Shown in pieces: positions 45,564-53,996 of a stretch of DNA of 64,000 nucleotides (within the stretch, counting starts at the first letter, position 1; each line of letters opens with the position of its first letter). The notes beneath the pieces were generated by a model. The model saw only the letters and a program-made list of their open reading frames with translations. It did no database searches and had not been told where the DNA came from. The DNA is from Carnobacterium_A antarcticum (lineage in GTDB: Bacteria > Bacillota > Bacilli > Lactobacillales > Carnobacteriaceae): assembly GCF_042658365.1 (NCBI RefSeq), contig NZ_JBHSQC010000002.1; one strand, given 5' to 3'. A program made the position numbers and the translations under genes.

Positions 45564-46625
45564 TTACCGATACTGAGGAAAATAATGATTATCGATGCTT
45601 TCATCGTTATTTTCTAATTCAAGTAAATGATGATAAATTTCAGGATCGTAAATTTTTTTTCCAATATAAAAATTCGTTGGATCTAATTTTGAAAATGATT
45701 TCTTGAATTTGTAAAGCGAGTCTACATCTGATTCGTATCCCCCGCCTAAATGGTATTTTTTATAACCATTCGCACTCCCCCATTTTGCAATTTCATAAAA
45801 CAAGAGATTATTGGGTTTCAATCGATTGCATTCTCTATTTGAACCAGAGAAAAGATTATGAACATGATTCCCGTAAAATAAAATCAATGCTGAAGCGATA
45901 ATGACTTCTTCAAAATAAGCATTAACTAAAAGAATGTGGTCTTTCATCGAATTTAGCGTATCGTCAAAGAAAGCTTCATTGAAATAATAATAGTCAACGG
46001 CACTATTGTGTTGCATCGTTGTTTTATATAACTCTTTAAAGTCTTTCAGTGTATTGAAATCATCTCCTACGATCACGGAAACGCCATTTTTTTCGGCTTG
46101 CTTGATTTTATTACGGCAGTTGTGCTCTAAATTGCGCTTCATTTCTTCAGGATCTGATAGATCCATATAAATGGTTTTTCTAACAGCTGATAGGTCACAA
46201 TGCTGATCAAAGAATAAGTGATTGTCCATTAAAGGATGAAAACGGTCAAATTGGCTGATGATGTTTTTTTGATGGCAGTATTCTGTAAAATCTTCAAAAA
46301 AATCGGTTTTTAATTGTTCTAAATTGCCATCAGGTTCATTAACCTGAAACAGTGGACCTCCATAACCATAGACACTGCTAATATCAAAATAGAGATTCTC
46401 TTTGACTTTTCCTGCTAGCTTTTTATCTTTGGCGACATCCCGATACATAAAAGGGTAAGCCACTTTTCCATCATCAGATTGATAATAATAAAGAATCGGT
46501 TCGCCATCTCCGTTATTTTTAAAAGGAGTGAAATAATCGTAAGTAAAGTAAATGTCGGTTAAATCAAACGTATTTACAATCGTATTCCAATTTTTTTTAT
46601 CAGTAATTTCTTTTAGTATCATCAT
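45564..46625 (-). CDS. FemAB/FmhB-like GNAT acyltransferase
   Basis: The protein has 353 residues. It resembles FemAB-like (PF02388/GNAT-fold) proteins that transfer amino acids from aminoacyl-tRNA or acyl groups from CoA: YGYGGPLF near 86-93, RKTIYMDLSDPEEMKRNLEHNCRNKIKQAEKNGV in the middle and YHLGGGYESD toward the end. It lacks the coiled-coil arm of staphylococcal Fem proteins. A role in acylating an amino sugar of the polysaccharide, rather than peptidoglycan, is inferred from the operon, which holds two such genes. Confidence 0.8.
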   Translation of the reverse strand: MMILKEITDKKNWNTIVNTFDLTDIYFTYDYFTPFKNNGDGEPILYYYQSDDGKVAYPFMYRDVAKDKKLAGKVKENLYFDISSVYGYGGPLFQVNEPDGNLEQLKTDFFEDFTEYCHQKNIISQFDRFHPLMDNHLFFDQHCDLSAVRKTIYMDLSDPEEMKRNLEHNCRNKIKQAEKNGVSVIVGDDFNTLKDFKELYKTTMQHNSAVDYYYFNEAFFDDTLNSMKDHILLVNAYFEEVIIASALILFYGNHVHNLFSGSNRECNRLKPNNLLFYEIAKWGSANGYKKYHLGGGYESDVDSLYKFKKSFSKLDPTNFYIGKKIYDPEIYHHLLELENNDESIDNHYFPQYR

Positions 46626-46678
46626 GTAAATCCCACTCCTTTAAAATAAAAGATCGTCTTAAAACTGCCTTTTTCAGT

Positions 46679-47398
46679 TCACTCATTTGCTCTTTCTTGT
46701 TTTAGCTGGTTTAAAGCATGGATGATCACACTGTTTCCATAAATATTAACCATCGCTTTAGGCAGTTCTTCTACTTGCCACTGATTGACCCGATAATTAT
46801 CGAAGTCTTCTAGATTTTCTTCTTCATTCTCTGAAATATCAGAACGTTTGATCACCTTAACGATCGTCAGAAATAATATTTTAAAATCAAATGAAAAAGA
46901 AACTTTTTCAATATACTCTATATCTAATGCGAAACGTTCTTCCCAATTTAAACTGTTTCTTCCATTTACTTGTGCCCATCCGCTTATGCCAGGATTAACG
47001 TTATGCCGCTGGATCTCTTTTTTTGTATAACAAGGCAAATAGTTTACTAATAATGGCCGCGGCCCGATAAAACTCATTTCGCCTCTTAAAATATTGATGA
47101 GTTGAGGCATTTCGTCTAAACTTAATTTCCGAATAATCAGTCCAATCGTTAATAGACGTTCTCTTTCTGTTAAGGGGTTTCCATTGCTATCCTTTTCTGC
47201 GCGCATGCTTCGAAGTTTATAAATCTTAAATGTTTTATTTTTTCTGCCGACCCTTTCTTGCAGGAAAAAAATCGGGCCAGTAGAATCTTCTATTTTTATG
47301 AGTATTCCGCATACCAGGATCAGGGGCCAAATTAAGAGCAGCAGCAACAAAGCAGCTAACTTATCAACCCCCATTTTGACTGTGAGATAATGGTTCAT
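46679..47398 (-). CDS. priming sugar-phosphate transferase (PglC/WcaJ-like)
   Basis: This enzyme attaches the first sugar-1-phosphate to undecaprenyl phosphate. It has 239 residues and is short: one N-terminal membrane segment (about 11-31) followed by the PF02397 catalytic domain with GPIFFLQERVG, YKLRSMR, LDEMPQLINILRGEMSFIGPRPL and PGISGWAQVNGRN. The small form resembles PglC-type monotopic transferases rather than the large WbaP type. With PglF- and PglE-like proteins in the same operon, a 4-aminated dideoxy sugar is a plausible first residue. Confidence 0.9.
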   Translation of the reverse strand: MNHYLTVKMGVDKLAALLLLLLIWPLILVCGILIKIEDSTGPIFFLQERVGRKNKTFKIYKLRSMRAEKDSNGNPLTERERLLTIGLIIRKLSLDEMPQLINILRGEMSFIGPRPLLVNYLPCYTKKEIQRHNVNPGISGWAQVNGRNSLNWEERFALDIEYIEKVSFSFDFKILFLTIVKVIKRSDISENEEENLEDFDNYRVNQWQVEELPKAMVNIYGNSVIIHALNQLKQERANE

Positions 47399-47541
47399 CT
47401 ATCTTCTCCTCCTCACCATACTGCTGAAAGTGACTGTTAACTAGATGCTAGAACTGCTTTTGAGAGGTTTTTTTGTGGGGATTTACGAGGCTGTTTCCGA
47501 GGGTTCCGCTTAATGAAATAAAAGAGGCAATTCTTACTAAC

Positions 47542-48573
47542 TTATGAGTCTGATAATCGATAAGCCGGGAAAAAAGAGGTTTCTTTGCATTGTTCTTTTA
47601 AATGATGGGCTTCCACTAATTGGTCATAAATTTCTTTATTGTGGATTTTTTTACCAATATGAAAAGGGTATATTCCGGTCTTAGCAAATTTCTTTTTGAA
47701 CTTATAAATGCCGTCGTCTTCTTCATATCCACCGCCTAAAATATAATACTCTAATCCTTGTTCTTGAAGCCATTTTATCGATTGAATTTCCAAGTAAGCT
47801 GCAGGAGTTAAAGAGTAATACTCGCTTAAGGTCCCTCCAAGAAAACCATAAGCGTATTTTTTTCCATATAAATTTAAACTTGCAGAAATAACTTTTCCAT
47901 CTAATAAAACATATGCATAGACGTAGTTTCCTTTTAAATTTTCGTTCATCTTTTCAAAAAATGCTTTATCAAAATAATAATAATCTGTTGCGTCATTACG
48001 GTTCATGGTTGCATAATACACCGTCAGAAATTCTTCTAAATAAGCGCCTTCTGTATCAAAAAGGACTTCCAAGTTATTTTTTTCACTTTTTTTAAAGTCC
48101 CGCTTTATGCTCTTATGGCAATCTTGCCACAGAGGTTTTTTTAGGTTTCGCGCAATGTTCATACCTACTAACATTGTCTCTCCGTAGTAATACTGCATAA
48201 CATCGTTGTTTTCTAACAAATGAAATCGGATAAATTCACTAACGATATTGTTTTCTCTGCAATATTCACTGAAACTGTTAAAATATCCTGAAAGAAGTTT
48301 CTCTAAATTTTTCACATCAAATGTAACCGGACCTCCAAAACCATAAGGTGTCGTAATATCGTAATAATCTTTTTCTGATAGATTGACCGGGATTTTTCGT
48401 TTAATAAACAAGTTTTTTACTGTTCCATAATCACTATGGTATTCAAACGTTTGTACTTCGCCTTCTTCATGTTCTTCGTACAATTCTCCATATCTTTCTT
48501 GGAAATAGATATCTTTTTCTTGTTTAGAAGATTCATATTTAGTATCACTATCAACCGCTGAATAAAAATCCAT
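47542..48573 (-). CDS. FemAB/FmhB-like GNAT acyltransferase, second copy
   Basis: The protein has 343 residues and is paralogous to the one at 45564: YGFGGPVTFD, NLKKPLWQDCHKSIKRDFKKSEKNNLEVL in the middle and YYILGGGYEEDDGIYKFKKKF near the end. Both keep the same order of blocks. Two copies in one operon suggest two acylation steps or two acceptors. GAGGGAG lies close to the ATG. Which acyl donor is used cannot be told from the sequence. Confidence 0.78.
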   Translation of the reverse strand: MDFYSAVDSDTKYESSKQEKDIYFQERYGELYEEHEEGEVQTFEYHSDYGTVKNLFIKRKIPVNLSEKDYYDITTPYGFGGPVTFDVKNLEKLLSGYFNSFSEYCRENNIVSEFIRFHLLENNDVMQYYYGETMLVGMNIARNLKKPLWQDCHKSIKRDFKKSEKNNLEVLFDTEGAYLEEFLTVYYATMNRNDATDYYYFDKAFFEKMNENLKGNYVYAYVLLDGKVISASLNLYGKKYAYGFLGGTLSEYYSLTPAAYLEIQSIKWLQEQGLEYYILGGGYEEDDGIYKFKKKFAKTGIYPFHIGKKIHNKEIYDQLVEAHHLKEQCKETSFFPAYRLSDS

Positions 48574-48656
48574 TTATCTCCCTCTTCTCTTTTTGACGTT
48601 TACTGCTTCGTTATACTAAGTTATACGGATAGATTTAAATCATTTAAAGACTATTT

Positions 48657-49766
48657 CTATTGCAGCTGATCATAGATTTTTTCCATTTTCGTCAGTGAAC
48701 GACGAATATCGAATCGTTTGGCAGCTGACACATTATTGATCCCCATCTGTTTTTTTAGTGGTATATCGTTCAGCAACGTTTGAATCGCCCCTGCAAAGCC
48801 CGCCACATCTGTTGGCTTGTTGTTAAAGCCTGTAACACCATTTACTGAATAATCGACAATGCCATGTACATTAGAAGTGATGATCGGCAATCCTGTTGAC
48901 ATTGCTTCAAGTGCCGCCAAACCTAGTCCTTCCCGTTTTGAAGGGAAAGCAAAAACGTCCGCGGCCTTACAAATTTCACCAATGTCTTCGCGAAAACCAA
49001 GCAATTTAACATTTTTTTCTAGCTGTAACTTTTTGGACAGCTCCATCAGATAGTTTGTCAAAGGCCCTTCTCCGCAAATAATAAAATAAATAGCTGGATT
49101 GTTTAATTGAGCGATCGCCCTAATAATGACTTCATGATTTTTATTTCGATTTATTTCACCAGCCGAAACAATTAAGAAAGCATCCGAAGGAATAGCCAGT
49201 TTTTTTCTTTCGCTTAGTTTATCAATCGTTAAGCCGCAAAACTTATGATAATCGAAACCAATACCAGGAATATATTCCGTTTTTTTGGCTTTCAAATTTT
49301 CCTTAGCCCGTTGGTAATCTTCTTCGTTGATCGTGATCAGAACATCGGTATACTTAGCCAAGTATTTTTCAATAGTGTAGTACAACAGCCAATTTTTTAA
49401 AGGGGCTCCCTTGTAAAAATGAAACCCATGAGTTGTATACAGAACCTTAACGGCCGTCATTTTTCTACAGGCAATTCTGACAACTGCTGAAGCTACTGGT
49501 GTATGAGTATGCACGACATCATAACGTTCAGATGAAATACATTTTTTTATTTTTTGATACGCTGCATAATTTTGTCTGCTTAAAGGAGACCGCTGAAAAT
49601 CGATGTGGTGCACCTTACACTTTCGAATCGTTAACCGAGGGTCTATTTCATTATCTACATTACAAGCAATATCCACTTGGTGACCTTTATCTAATAAATA
49701 AAGGATATGAGGAACCATAAACCCATTGATGGTACTCGCTATTGTGGTGACATACAGTATCTTCAT
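48657..49766 (-). CDS. family 4 glycosyltransferase, EpsD/EpsF-like
   Basis: The protein has 369 residues with a GT-B fold. The N-terminal domain has KILYVTTIASTINGFMVPHILYL and DVVHTHTPVASAVVR, and the C-terminal domain has IVSAGEINRNKNHEVIIRA and KREGLGLAALEAMSTGLPIITSN. It closely resembles EPS glycosyltransferases of lactobacilli and Bacillus. It probably adds the second or a later sugar to the lipid-linked unit. AAGGGG precedes the ATG. Confidence 0.88.
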   Translation of the reverse strand: MKILYVTTIASTINGFMVPHILYLLDKGHQVDIACNVDNEIDPRLTIRKCKVHHIDFQRSPLSRQNYAAYQKIKKCISSERYDVVHTHTPVASAVVRIACRKMTAVKVLYTTHGFHFYKGAPLKNWLLYYTIEKYLAKYTDVLITINEEDYQRAKENLKAKKTEYIPGIGFDYHKFCGLTIDKLSERKKLAIPSDAFLIVSAGEINRNKNHEVIIRAIAQLNNPAIYFIICGEGPLTNYLMELSKKLQLEKNVKLLGFREDIGEICKAADVFAFPSKREGLGLAALEAMSTGLPIITSNVHGIVDYSVNGVTGFNNKPTDVAGFAGAIQTLLNDIPLKKQMGINNVSAAKRFDIRRSLTKMEKIYDQLQ

Positions 49767-49814
49767 TTTTCATTTCCCCTTCAATATCATTCTAAAATGA
49801 TGTGAACAAATGAA

Positions 49815-50990
49815 TCATAAAACTGGAACAGATACATTCGCTTTTTTTTCTGAAAAAGCTTTCTTCAATGTGTCGATCACTCTTTCTTGTTCTTGCCAAG
49901 TCATATTAGAACCAGACGGTAAACAAATACCTGTAGCAAACAATTGGTCACAAACAGCCTCAGTTGCCTCGTTGTGCTTGTAAAACCGAACGTTTTTGTA
50001 TACTGGTTGGAGATGAAGAGGTTTCCATAAATGCCGTGTCTCGATATTTGCTTCTTCCATTTTATTGATCAATTCAAGAGGTGTCATATTGAATTTTTTA
50101 AAATCCATCGTTAAAGTGGTCAGCCATCTATTGGATAATGTTCCTTCTAATTCCGGCATGAACGTCAACCCTTCTAAAGCAGACAGTTCATTAACGTACC
50201 GCTCAAAAATTTCTCTTCTTTTACTGACACGATCATCTAAGACTTCTAGTTGAGCTCTTCCGATTCCTGCTAAAATATTGCTCATTCGATAATTGTAGCC
50301 AATAACTGAATGTTGGTAGTGTTTTGCATGATCTCTTGCTTGAGTAGCTAAAAAGCGGGATCTTTCTAAAATAGCTTCATCATCACATACCAATGCGCCT
50401 CCGCCTGAGGTAGTAATAATTTTATTGCCGTTGAAAGAATAAATGCCGATTTTTCCTAACGTACCGCTCTTTCTCCCTTTGAATTCTGAACCGAGAGATT
50501 CTGCAGCGTCTTCTACGATCGGTACACCGTATTCATTTGAAACAGCCAATAATTCATCCATCTTTGCACTTTGCCCATATAAATTGACTACAATAATGGC
50601 TTTTGGCAGTCTATTTTCTTTTTTAGCATCTACTAACGCCCTTTCAAGCGCTTTGGGCGACATATTCCATGTATCAGGTTCTGAATCAATAAACGTTACA
50701 TCAGCTCCTAAATAATCTATGGGTTCTGCACTAGCAACAAATGTAAAAGTTGAACAAAAAACCAGATCTCCTTTGGTTACATTTAAAATATCGAGAGCTA
50801 AATGTATGGCCGCTGTTCCTGAACTCGTCACTGAAGCACCTTTAACACCTGCATACGCAGCAAGACTTTTCTCAAATTGATCGACGTTAGGTCCTAGCGG
50901 TGCTATCCAATTTGTGCTAAAAGCTTCATTAATGTACTTTAATTCATTTCCTGACATATGCGGCGATGATAATAAGATTTTTTCCATCAT
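49815..50990 (-). CDS. DegT/DnrJ/EryC1/StrS aminotransferase (PglE-like)
   Basis: This PLP enzyme transfers an amino group to a 4-keto sugar nucleotide. It has 391 residues from the ATG at 50990, 10 bp after AAGGA. The internal aldimine Lys lies in FNGNKIITTSGGGAL and the PLP-contact motif is SSGTAAIHLALDIL. The start HMSGNELKYINEAFSTNWIAPLGPNVDQFE is that of GDP/UDP-4-keto-6-deoxy sugar aminotransferases. It is the first gene of the exopolysaccharide operon. With the CapD/PglF-type dehydratase it would yield a UDP-4-amino-4,6-dideoxy-GlcNAc or a similar sugar. Confidence 0.9.
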   Translation of the reverse strand: MMEKILLSSPHMSGNELKYINEAFSTNWIAPLGPNVDQFEKSLAAYAGVKGASVTSSGTAAIHLALDILNVTKGDLVFCSTFTFVASAEPIDYLGADVTFIDSEPDTWNMSPKALERALVDAKKENRLPKAIIVVNLYGQSAKMDELLAVSNEYGVPIVEDAAESLGSEFKGRKSGTLGKIGIYSFNGNKIITTSGGGALVCDDEAILERSRFLATQARDHAKHYQHSVIGYNYRMSNILAGIGRAQLEVLDDRVSKRREIFERYVNELSALEGLTFMPELEGTLSNRWLTTLTMDFKKFNMTPLELINKMEEANIETRHLWKPLHLQPVYKNVRFYKHNEATEAVCDQLFATGICLPSGSNMTWQEQERVIDTLKKAFSEKKANVSVPVL

Positions 50991-51472
50991 TCTAATCCCA
51001 TCCTTTTCATTCAATTAAATGAGAAAAGCTGAACAGATCATACAATTATGGAAGAAAAACAACGAAGTTTTTACATGAGGTCATGCAAGGAATCAAGTAG
51101 CGCAACCTAGCACGCAATAGTCCTTTATTTTTCTAAAAGGTTGACCTGTGAAGCTAAACATCACTATTGTGGTAGACCTTCTAAACAATTTAAATTCTTC
51201 TTACTAAAATAAACAATATACTTAAAAATGCTTGCGCTAAATAGGCCGTGAGGTACTGAAATAAATCAATGGAATACTGCTAAAATTAACGGTGGGTTTA
51301 GTTGCGTAAAAGGTGCTATCTGGAGGTACTGCTGAAGAGTCTTACTGAGGAATTTCTGTGGAGCTTTTAGTCTTAGACAGATTTATATGGAGAAAAACGT
51401 GTTTTTATTAATGCTATTGTTGCTTTTATTAAAGAGGGTTGGTATTAAATTAAAGAGGGTATTTTTTTTTAA

Positions 51473-51603
51473 GAGATATTCTCTAGAGGACTGCTTTGCT
51501 TTTCAGAGGTTCACATGCGGTAGTGCTATGTGAAAAAATGTAACGATGAGTAAATCTAGTGGTGGTGAAAATAATGCGGGAAAATACTCTAGAGAATATT
51601 CTC
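51473..51603. repeat. long-range inverted repeat in EPS leader
   Basis: GAGATATTCTCTAGAG (51473-51488) and CTCTAGAGAATATTCTC (51587-51603) are complementary except for one extra base. The right arm itself contains the palindrome GAGAATATTCTC. The loop carries a TCACAT/ATGTGA hairpin (51511-51533). Confidence 0.75.
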
Positions 51604-51617
51604 AAAGGGGTTAATAA

Positions 51618-51737
51618 GTGGATAAAGCAAAAAAACTTAAGATGGGTCTTTTAACTATTAGTTCTAACGGCCCATATGAAAAACAGACTACTGGTTTAAA
51701 CGAGAATGGTAAAAAATTGAGGTTACATGGTGAATGA
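51618..51737 (+). CDS. possible small ORF, 39 residues
   Basis: A GTG codon with AAAGGGG 7 bp upstream opens a 39-codon frame rich in Lys, Gly and Asn. No homology is recognised. It lies in the same phase as two other short frames upstream, separated by stop codons, so a fragment of a decayed gene is as likely as a real peptide. Confidence 0.2.
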   Translation: MDKAKKLKMGLLTISSNGPYEKQTTGLNENGKKLRLHGE

Positions 51738-51823
51738 ACCAAAGATGACTTGCTGAGGAAAAAAGAAGTCCAACTAAGAAGGGTGGAATTATCTGAATAG
51801 TTGTATTTCTTTTTTGTAGCCAA

Positions 51824-51829
51824 AGTATA
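51824..51829 (-). promoter_or_regulatory. EPS operon promoter candidate, extended -10
   Basis: The minus strand reads TGGTATACT, an extended -10, without a good -35. Transcription would give a leader of about 830 nt before the first EPS gene. Confidence 0.4.
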
Positions 51830-51903
51830 CCACTTGTTATCATGAAAGCGGTAGCTCTTTACAACCTCTGTTACCGTTTTGTAACTTAAGTGTGACAGAA
51901 AAA

Positions 51904-51953
51904 TGTACAACTCTGTTAGAATCCTTCATTCTAATGGATTCAAGAATTGTACA
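51904..51953. repeat. 50-bp dyad upstream of EPS promoter
   Basis: Outer arms TGTACAA/TTGTACA (51904-51910, 51947-51953) enclose inner arms GAATCC/GGATTC (51919-51924, 51936-51941). An alternative TTAGAAT/ATTCTAA pairing (51917-51923, 51928-51934) overlaps the inner arms. It could be an operator or a terminator-like structure. Confidence 0.6.
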
Positions 51954-52028
51954 TTCTCCATATATTACTTACATTACAATTGTTTTGAATCTATTCACAC
52001 CTTAATCAAAGTTTACTCGAAGTTAGTT

Positions 52029-52352
52029 TTAAGCTGCTTGTCGACACAATTCAGCACATTCTAAACAAACTTTGGCGCATTTTTGACAATGATCCATATC
52101 GTGTTTTTCGCATTCTTTGCCACAGGCTTGACAGATCGTTGCACATAAAGCGATCAAATCTGCAGCCATGGCGCTTTGACGACTTATAATAGTGGTAACA
52201 AAAGAGCAAATATCGGCACATTCGCGGTCCAAACGAATGCAGTCTACCATCATTTTCACATCGTCTTCTTCAAGGCAAGCATCGAAACATTCATTACAAA
52301 CCTTTTGGCATTCAAATGTTTTTTCAGCCAGTCTTATAAACTTTTCTTCCAT
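52029..52352 (-). CDS. four-helix-bundle copper-binding (Csp/DUF326-like) protein
   Basis: The protein has 107 residues and 16 cysteines spaced as in copper storage proteins: CQKVCNECFDAC, DCIRLDRECADIC, LCATICQACGKECEKH and CQKCAKVCLECAELC. The cysteines line the inside of a four-helix bundle in this family and bind Cu(I). There is no signal peptide, so it is cytosolic. AAGGAGGTGAAA precedes the ATG. No copper exporter or CopY/CsoR gene is next to it. Cu storage is the likely role; other thiophilic metals are possible. Confidence 0.88.
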   Translation of the reverse strand: MEEKFIRLAEKTFECQKVCNECFDACLEEDDVKMMVDCIRLDRECADICSFVTTIISRQSAMAADLIALCATICQACGKECEKHDMDHCQKCAKVCLECAELCRQAA

Positions 52353-52466
52353 TAGGTTTCACCTCCTTAATTTAAACTCTTTACTTTTTTTAGTATAAAA
52401 CAGTTAAACACAACTTACGAATAAAATGATTCTAAAATAAATGGTTGAAACAGTTAAAAGAAAAGG

Positions 52467-52495
52467 TTTACATTTTATTTAATATCGGTTACAAT
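52467..52495 (+). promoter_or_regulatory. beta-glucoside locus promoter
   Basis: -35 TTTACA (52467-52472), 17 bp and TACAAT (52490-52495) lie about 64 bp upstream of the glucosidase start. Confidence 0.6.
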
Positions 52496-52504
52496 CAAAT
52501 TGTT

Positions 52505-52522
52505 AATTCATTGGTATGAATT
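52505..52522. promoter_or_regulatory. probable operator AATTCA-N6-TGAATT
   Basis: A perfect 6-bp dyad lies at the predicted transcription start of the beta-glucoside genes. The GntR-type regulator encoded downstream is the obvious candidate to bind it. Confidence 0.5.
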
Positions 52523-52558
52523 TTTATGATAGGAACTACAAATAATAGGAGGAATCAC

Positions 52559-53965
52559 ATGAAGTTTCCAGAGAGTTTTTTATTTGGAGCAGCATCAGCT
52601 TCTTATCAGGTTGAAGGTGCTTGGGATGAAGATGGAAAAGGTGTTTCAAACTGGGATGTCTTTTCAAAAATAGAAGGAAAAACGTATCAAGGCACCAACG
52701 GAGATGTTGCTGTCGATCACTACCATCGTTATAAAGAAGATATTGCTTTAATGGCTGAAATGGGGCTAGATTCTTATCGCTTTTCCATATCATGGCCTAG
52801 AATCTATCCCAATGGTGACGGAGAAGTCAACCCAAAAGGAATAGAATTCTATAATAATTTAATTGACGAATGCATCAAACACGACATCATCCCTTTTGTG
52901 ACACTTTACCATTGGGATTTACCGCAAGAATTGGAAAAAAACGGCGGATGGACTTCTCAACGTACTTTAAAAGCTTTTGAACAATACGCGGATACGTGTT
53001 TCGCAGCTTTTGGTGACCGTGTCAAACACTGGATCACATTCAATGAAACGGTTGTGTTCGTCCGTCATGGCTATATTTTTGGAGCGCATCCCCCAGGTCT
53101 AATAAATGATTTCAAAAACTACTATCAAGTTTTGCACAATGTTTTCTTAACTCATGCTAAAGTTGTACTGAATTTTAAGAACTCAGGATACAAAGGAGAT
53201 ATCGGGATTACACATGTTTTTAGCCCAGCCTTTCCTGCCGATGATAAACAGTCTAGTAAAAAAGCAGCTGACCATGCTAACATGTTTGATACGTTCTTAT
53301 ATTATGATCCTATTTTAAAAGGCACTTATCCAGAATATGTATTAACTCACCTGAAACAAAAAGGCTATGATTTTGAGTTGTCTCATGAGGATCAAGAAAT
53401 TCTATTAAAAGCGGCTCCATTAAACGATTTTATCGGAATCAATTATTATCAGCCTATGCGCGTTATTGCGAATGACTCAAGTGCCGCTAGAGAATTATCC
53501 AGAGAAGCCAGCACTGGCGGTGCAGGAGCTGTTTCTTACGACGGTGTTTACCAAACTGTCAAAGTACCTACTCTGTCATATACTAAATGGGGTTGGGAAA
53601 TTTCACCTGAGGCTTTATTAGATGGACTCCATTTATTAAAAGAACAGTATGGAAATATACCTATTTATATTACTGAGAATGGTTTAGGAGATGAAGATCC
53701 GATCATTGATGGTGAGATCAAAGATACAGCTCGTATCGAATACATTGAAGAACACCTGAAGTTTGTGAAAAAAGGTGTTTCAGAAGGTCTCGATATCCAA
53801 GGATACTTTGCTTGGTCTGTTATTGACTTATTGAGTTGGTTAAATGGGTATAAAAAGCAATATGGTTTTATTTATGTGGATCATGCTGACCACTTAAATC
53901 GTAAGAAAAAAGATTCTTTTTATTGGTATCAAAATGTTATTGCGACACGTGGAGAAAATATTTAA
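52559..53965 (+). CDS. 6-phospho-beta-glucosidase, GH1
   Basis: This cytoplasmic enzyme splits PTS-phosphorylated beta-glucosides. It has 468 residues from the ATG at 52559, behind AGGAGG. Acid/base E163 in TFNET and nucleophile E373 in ITENG are intact. The C-terminal S426, K433 and Y435 in the pattern SxxNGxxKxY form the phosphate-binding site that marks 6-phospho enzymes from plain beta-glucosidases. The next gene is a PTS EIIC, which fits. Specificity for cellobiose, gentiobiose or aryl-glucosides cannot be told. Confidence 0.92.
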   Translation: MKFPESFLFGAASASYQVEGAWDEDGKGVSNWDVFSKIEGKTYQGTNGDVAVDHYHRYKEDIALMAEMGLDSYRFSISWPRIYPNGDGEVNPKGIEFYNNLIDECIKHDIIPFVTLYHWDLPQELEKNGGWTSQRTLKAFEQYADTCFAAFGDRVKHWITFNETVVFVRHGYIFGAHPPGLINDFKNYYQVLHNVFLTHAKVVLNFKNSGYKGDIGITHVFSPAFPADDKQSSKKAADHANMFDTFLYYDPILKGTYPEYVLTHLKQKGYDFELSHEDQEILLKAAPLNDFIGINYYQPMRVIANDSSAARELSREASTGGAGAVSYDGVYQTVKVPTLSYTKWGWEISPEALLDGLHLLKEQYGNIPIYITENGLGDEDPIIDGEIKDTARIEYIEEHLKFVKKGVSEGLDIQGYFAWSVIDLLSWLNGYKKQYGFIYVDHADHLNRKKKDSFYWYQNVIATRGENI

Positions 53966-53996
53966 GGCTGCATAAATTGAATTTGGAGGAAAAATC

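Larger units (their letters stand above)
51015..52028. other. 1-kb region without a convincing gene; leader of EPS operon
   Basis: No open frame has both length and a good start. The region carries an extended -10 promoter toward the EPS operon (51824-51829), a 131-bp-spaced inverted repeat (51473-51603), a 12-bp direct repeat ATTAAAGAGGGT (51428-51439, 51449-51460) and a large dyad (51904-51953). On the plus strand one frame (phase of 51387) reads coding-like between stops: 51387-51533, 51546-51614 and a 39-codon piece at 51618-51737 with a good AAAGGGG site. This may be a decayed gene or chance. Confidence 0.55.

Noticed and set aside
45564..48573. The two FemAB-like genes as peptidoglycan bridge enzymes
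   Set aside because: They lack the long coiled-coil arm of Fem proteins and are embedded in a polysaccharide operon; a cell-wall role is not excluded but not supported.
51517..51523. GCGGTAG resembling the ops/JUMPstart antitermination element
   Set aside because: It is on the plus strand, opposite to EPS transcription, and lacks the flanking GGCGGTAGC context; likely chance within a small hairpin.
51611..51910. 99-codon minus-strand open frame in the EPS leader
   Set aside because: It contains the extended -10 element, has no ribosome site, and its composition (Ser/Phe/Tyr-rich, no motif) is like intergenic DNA read as protein.
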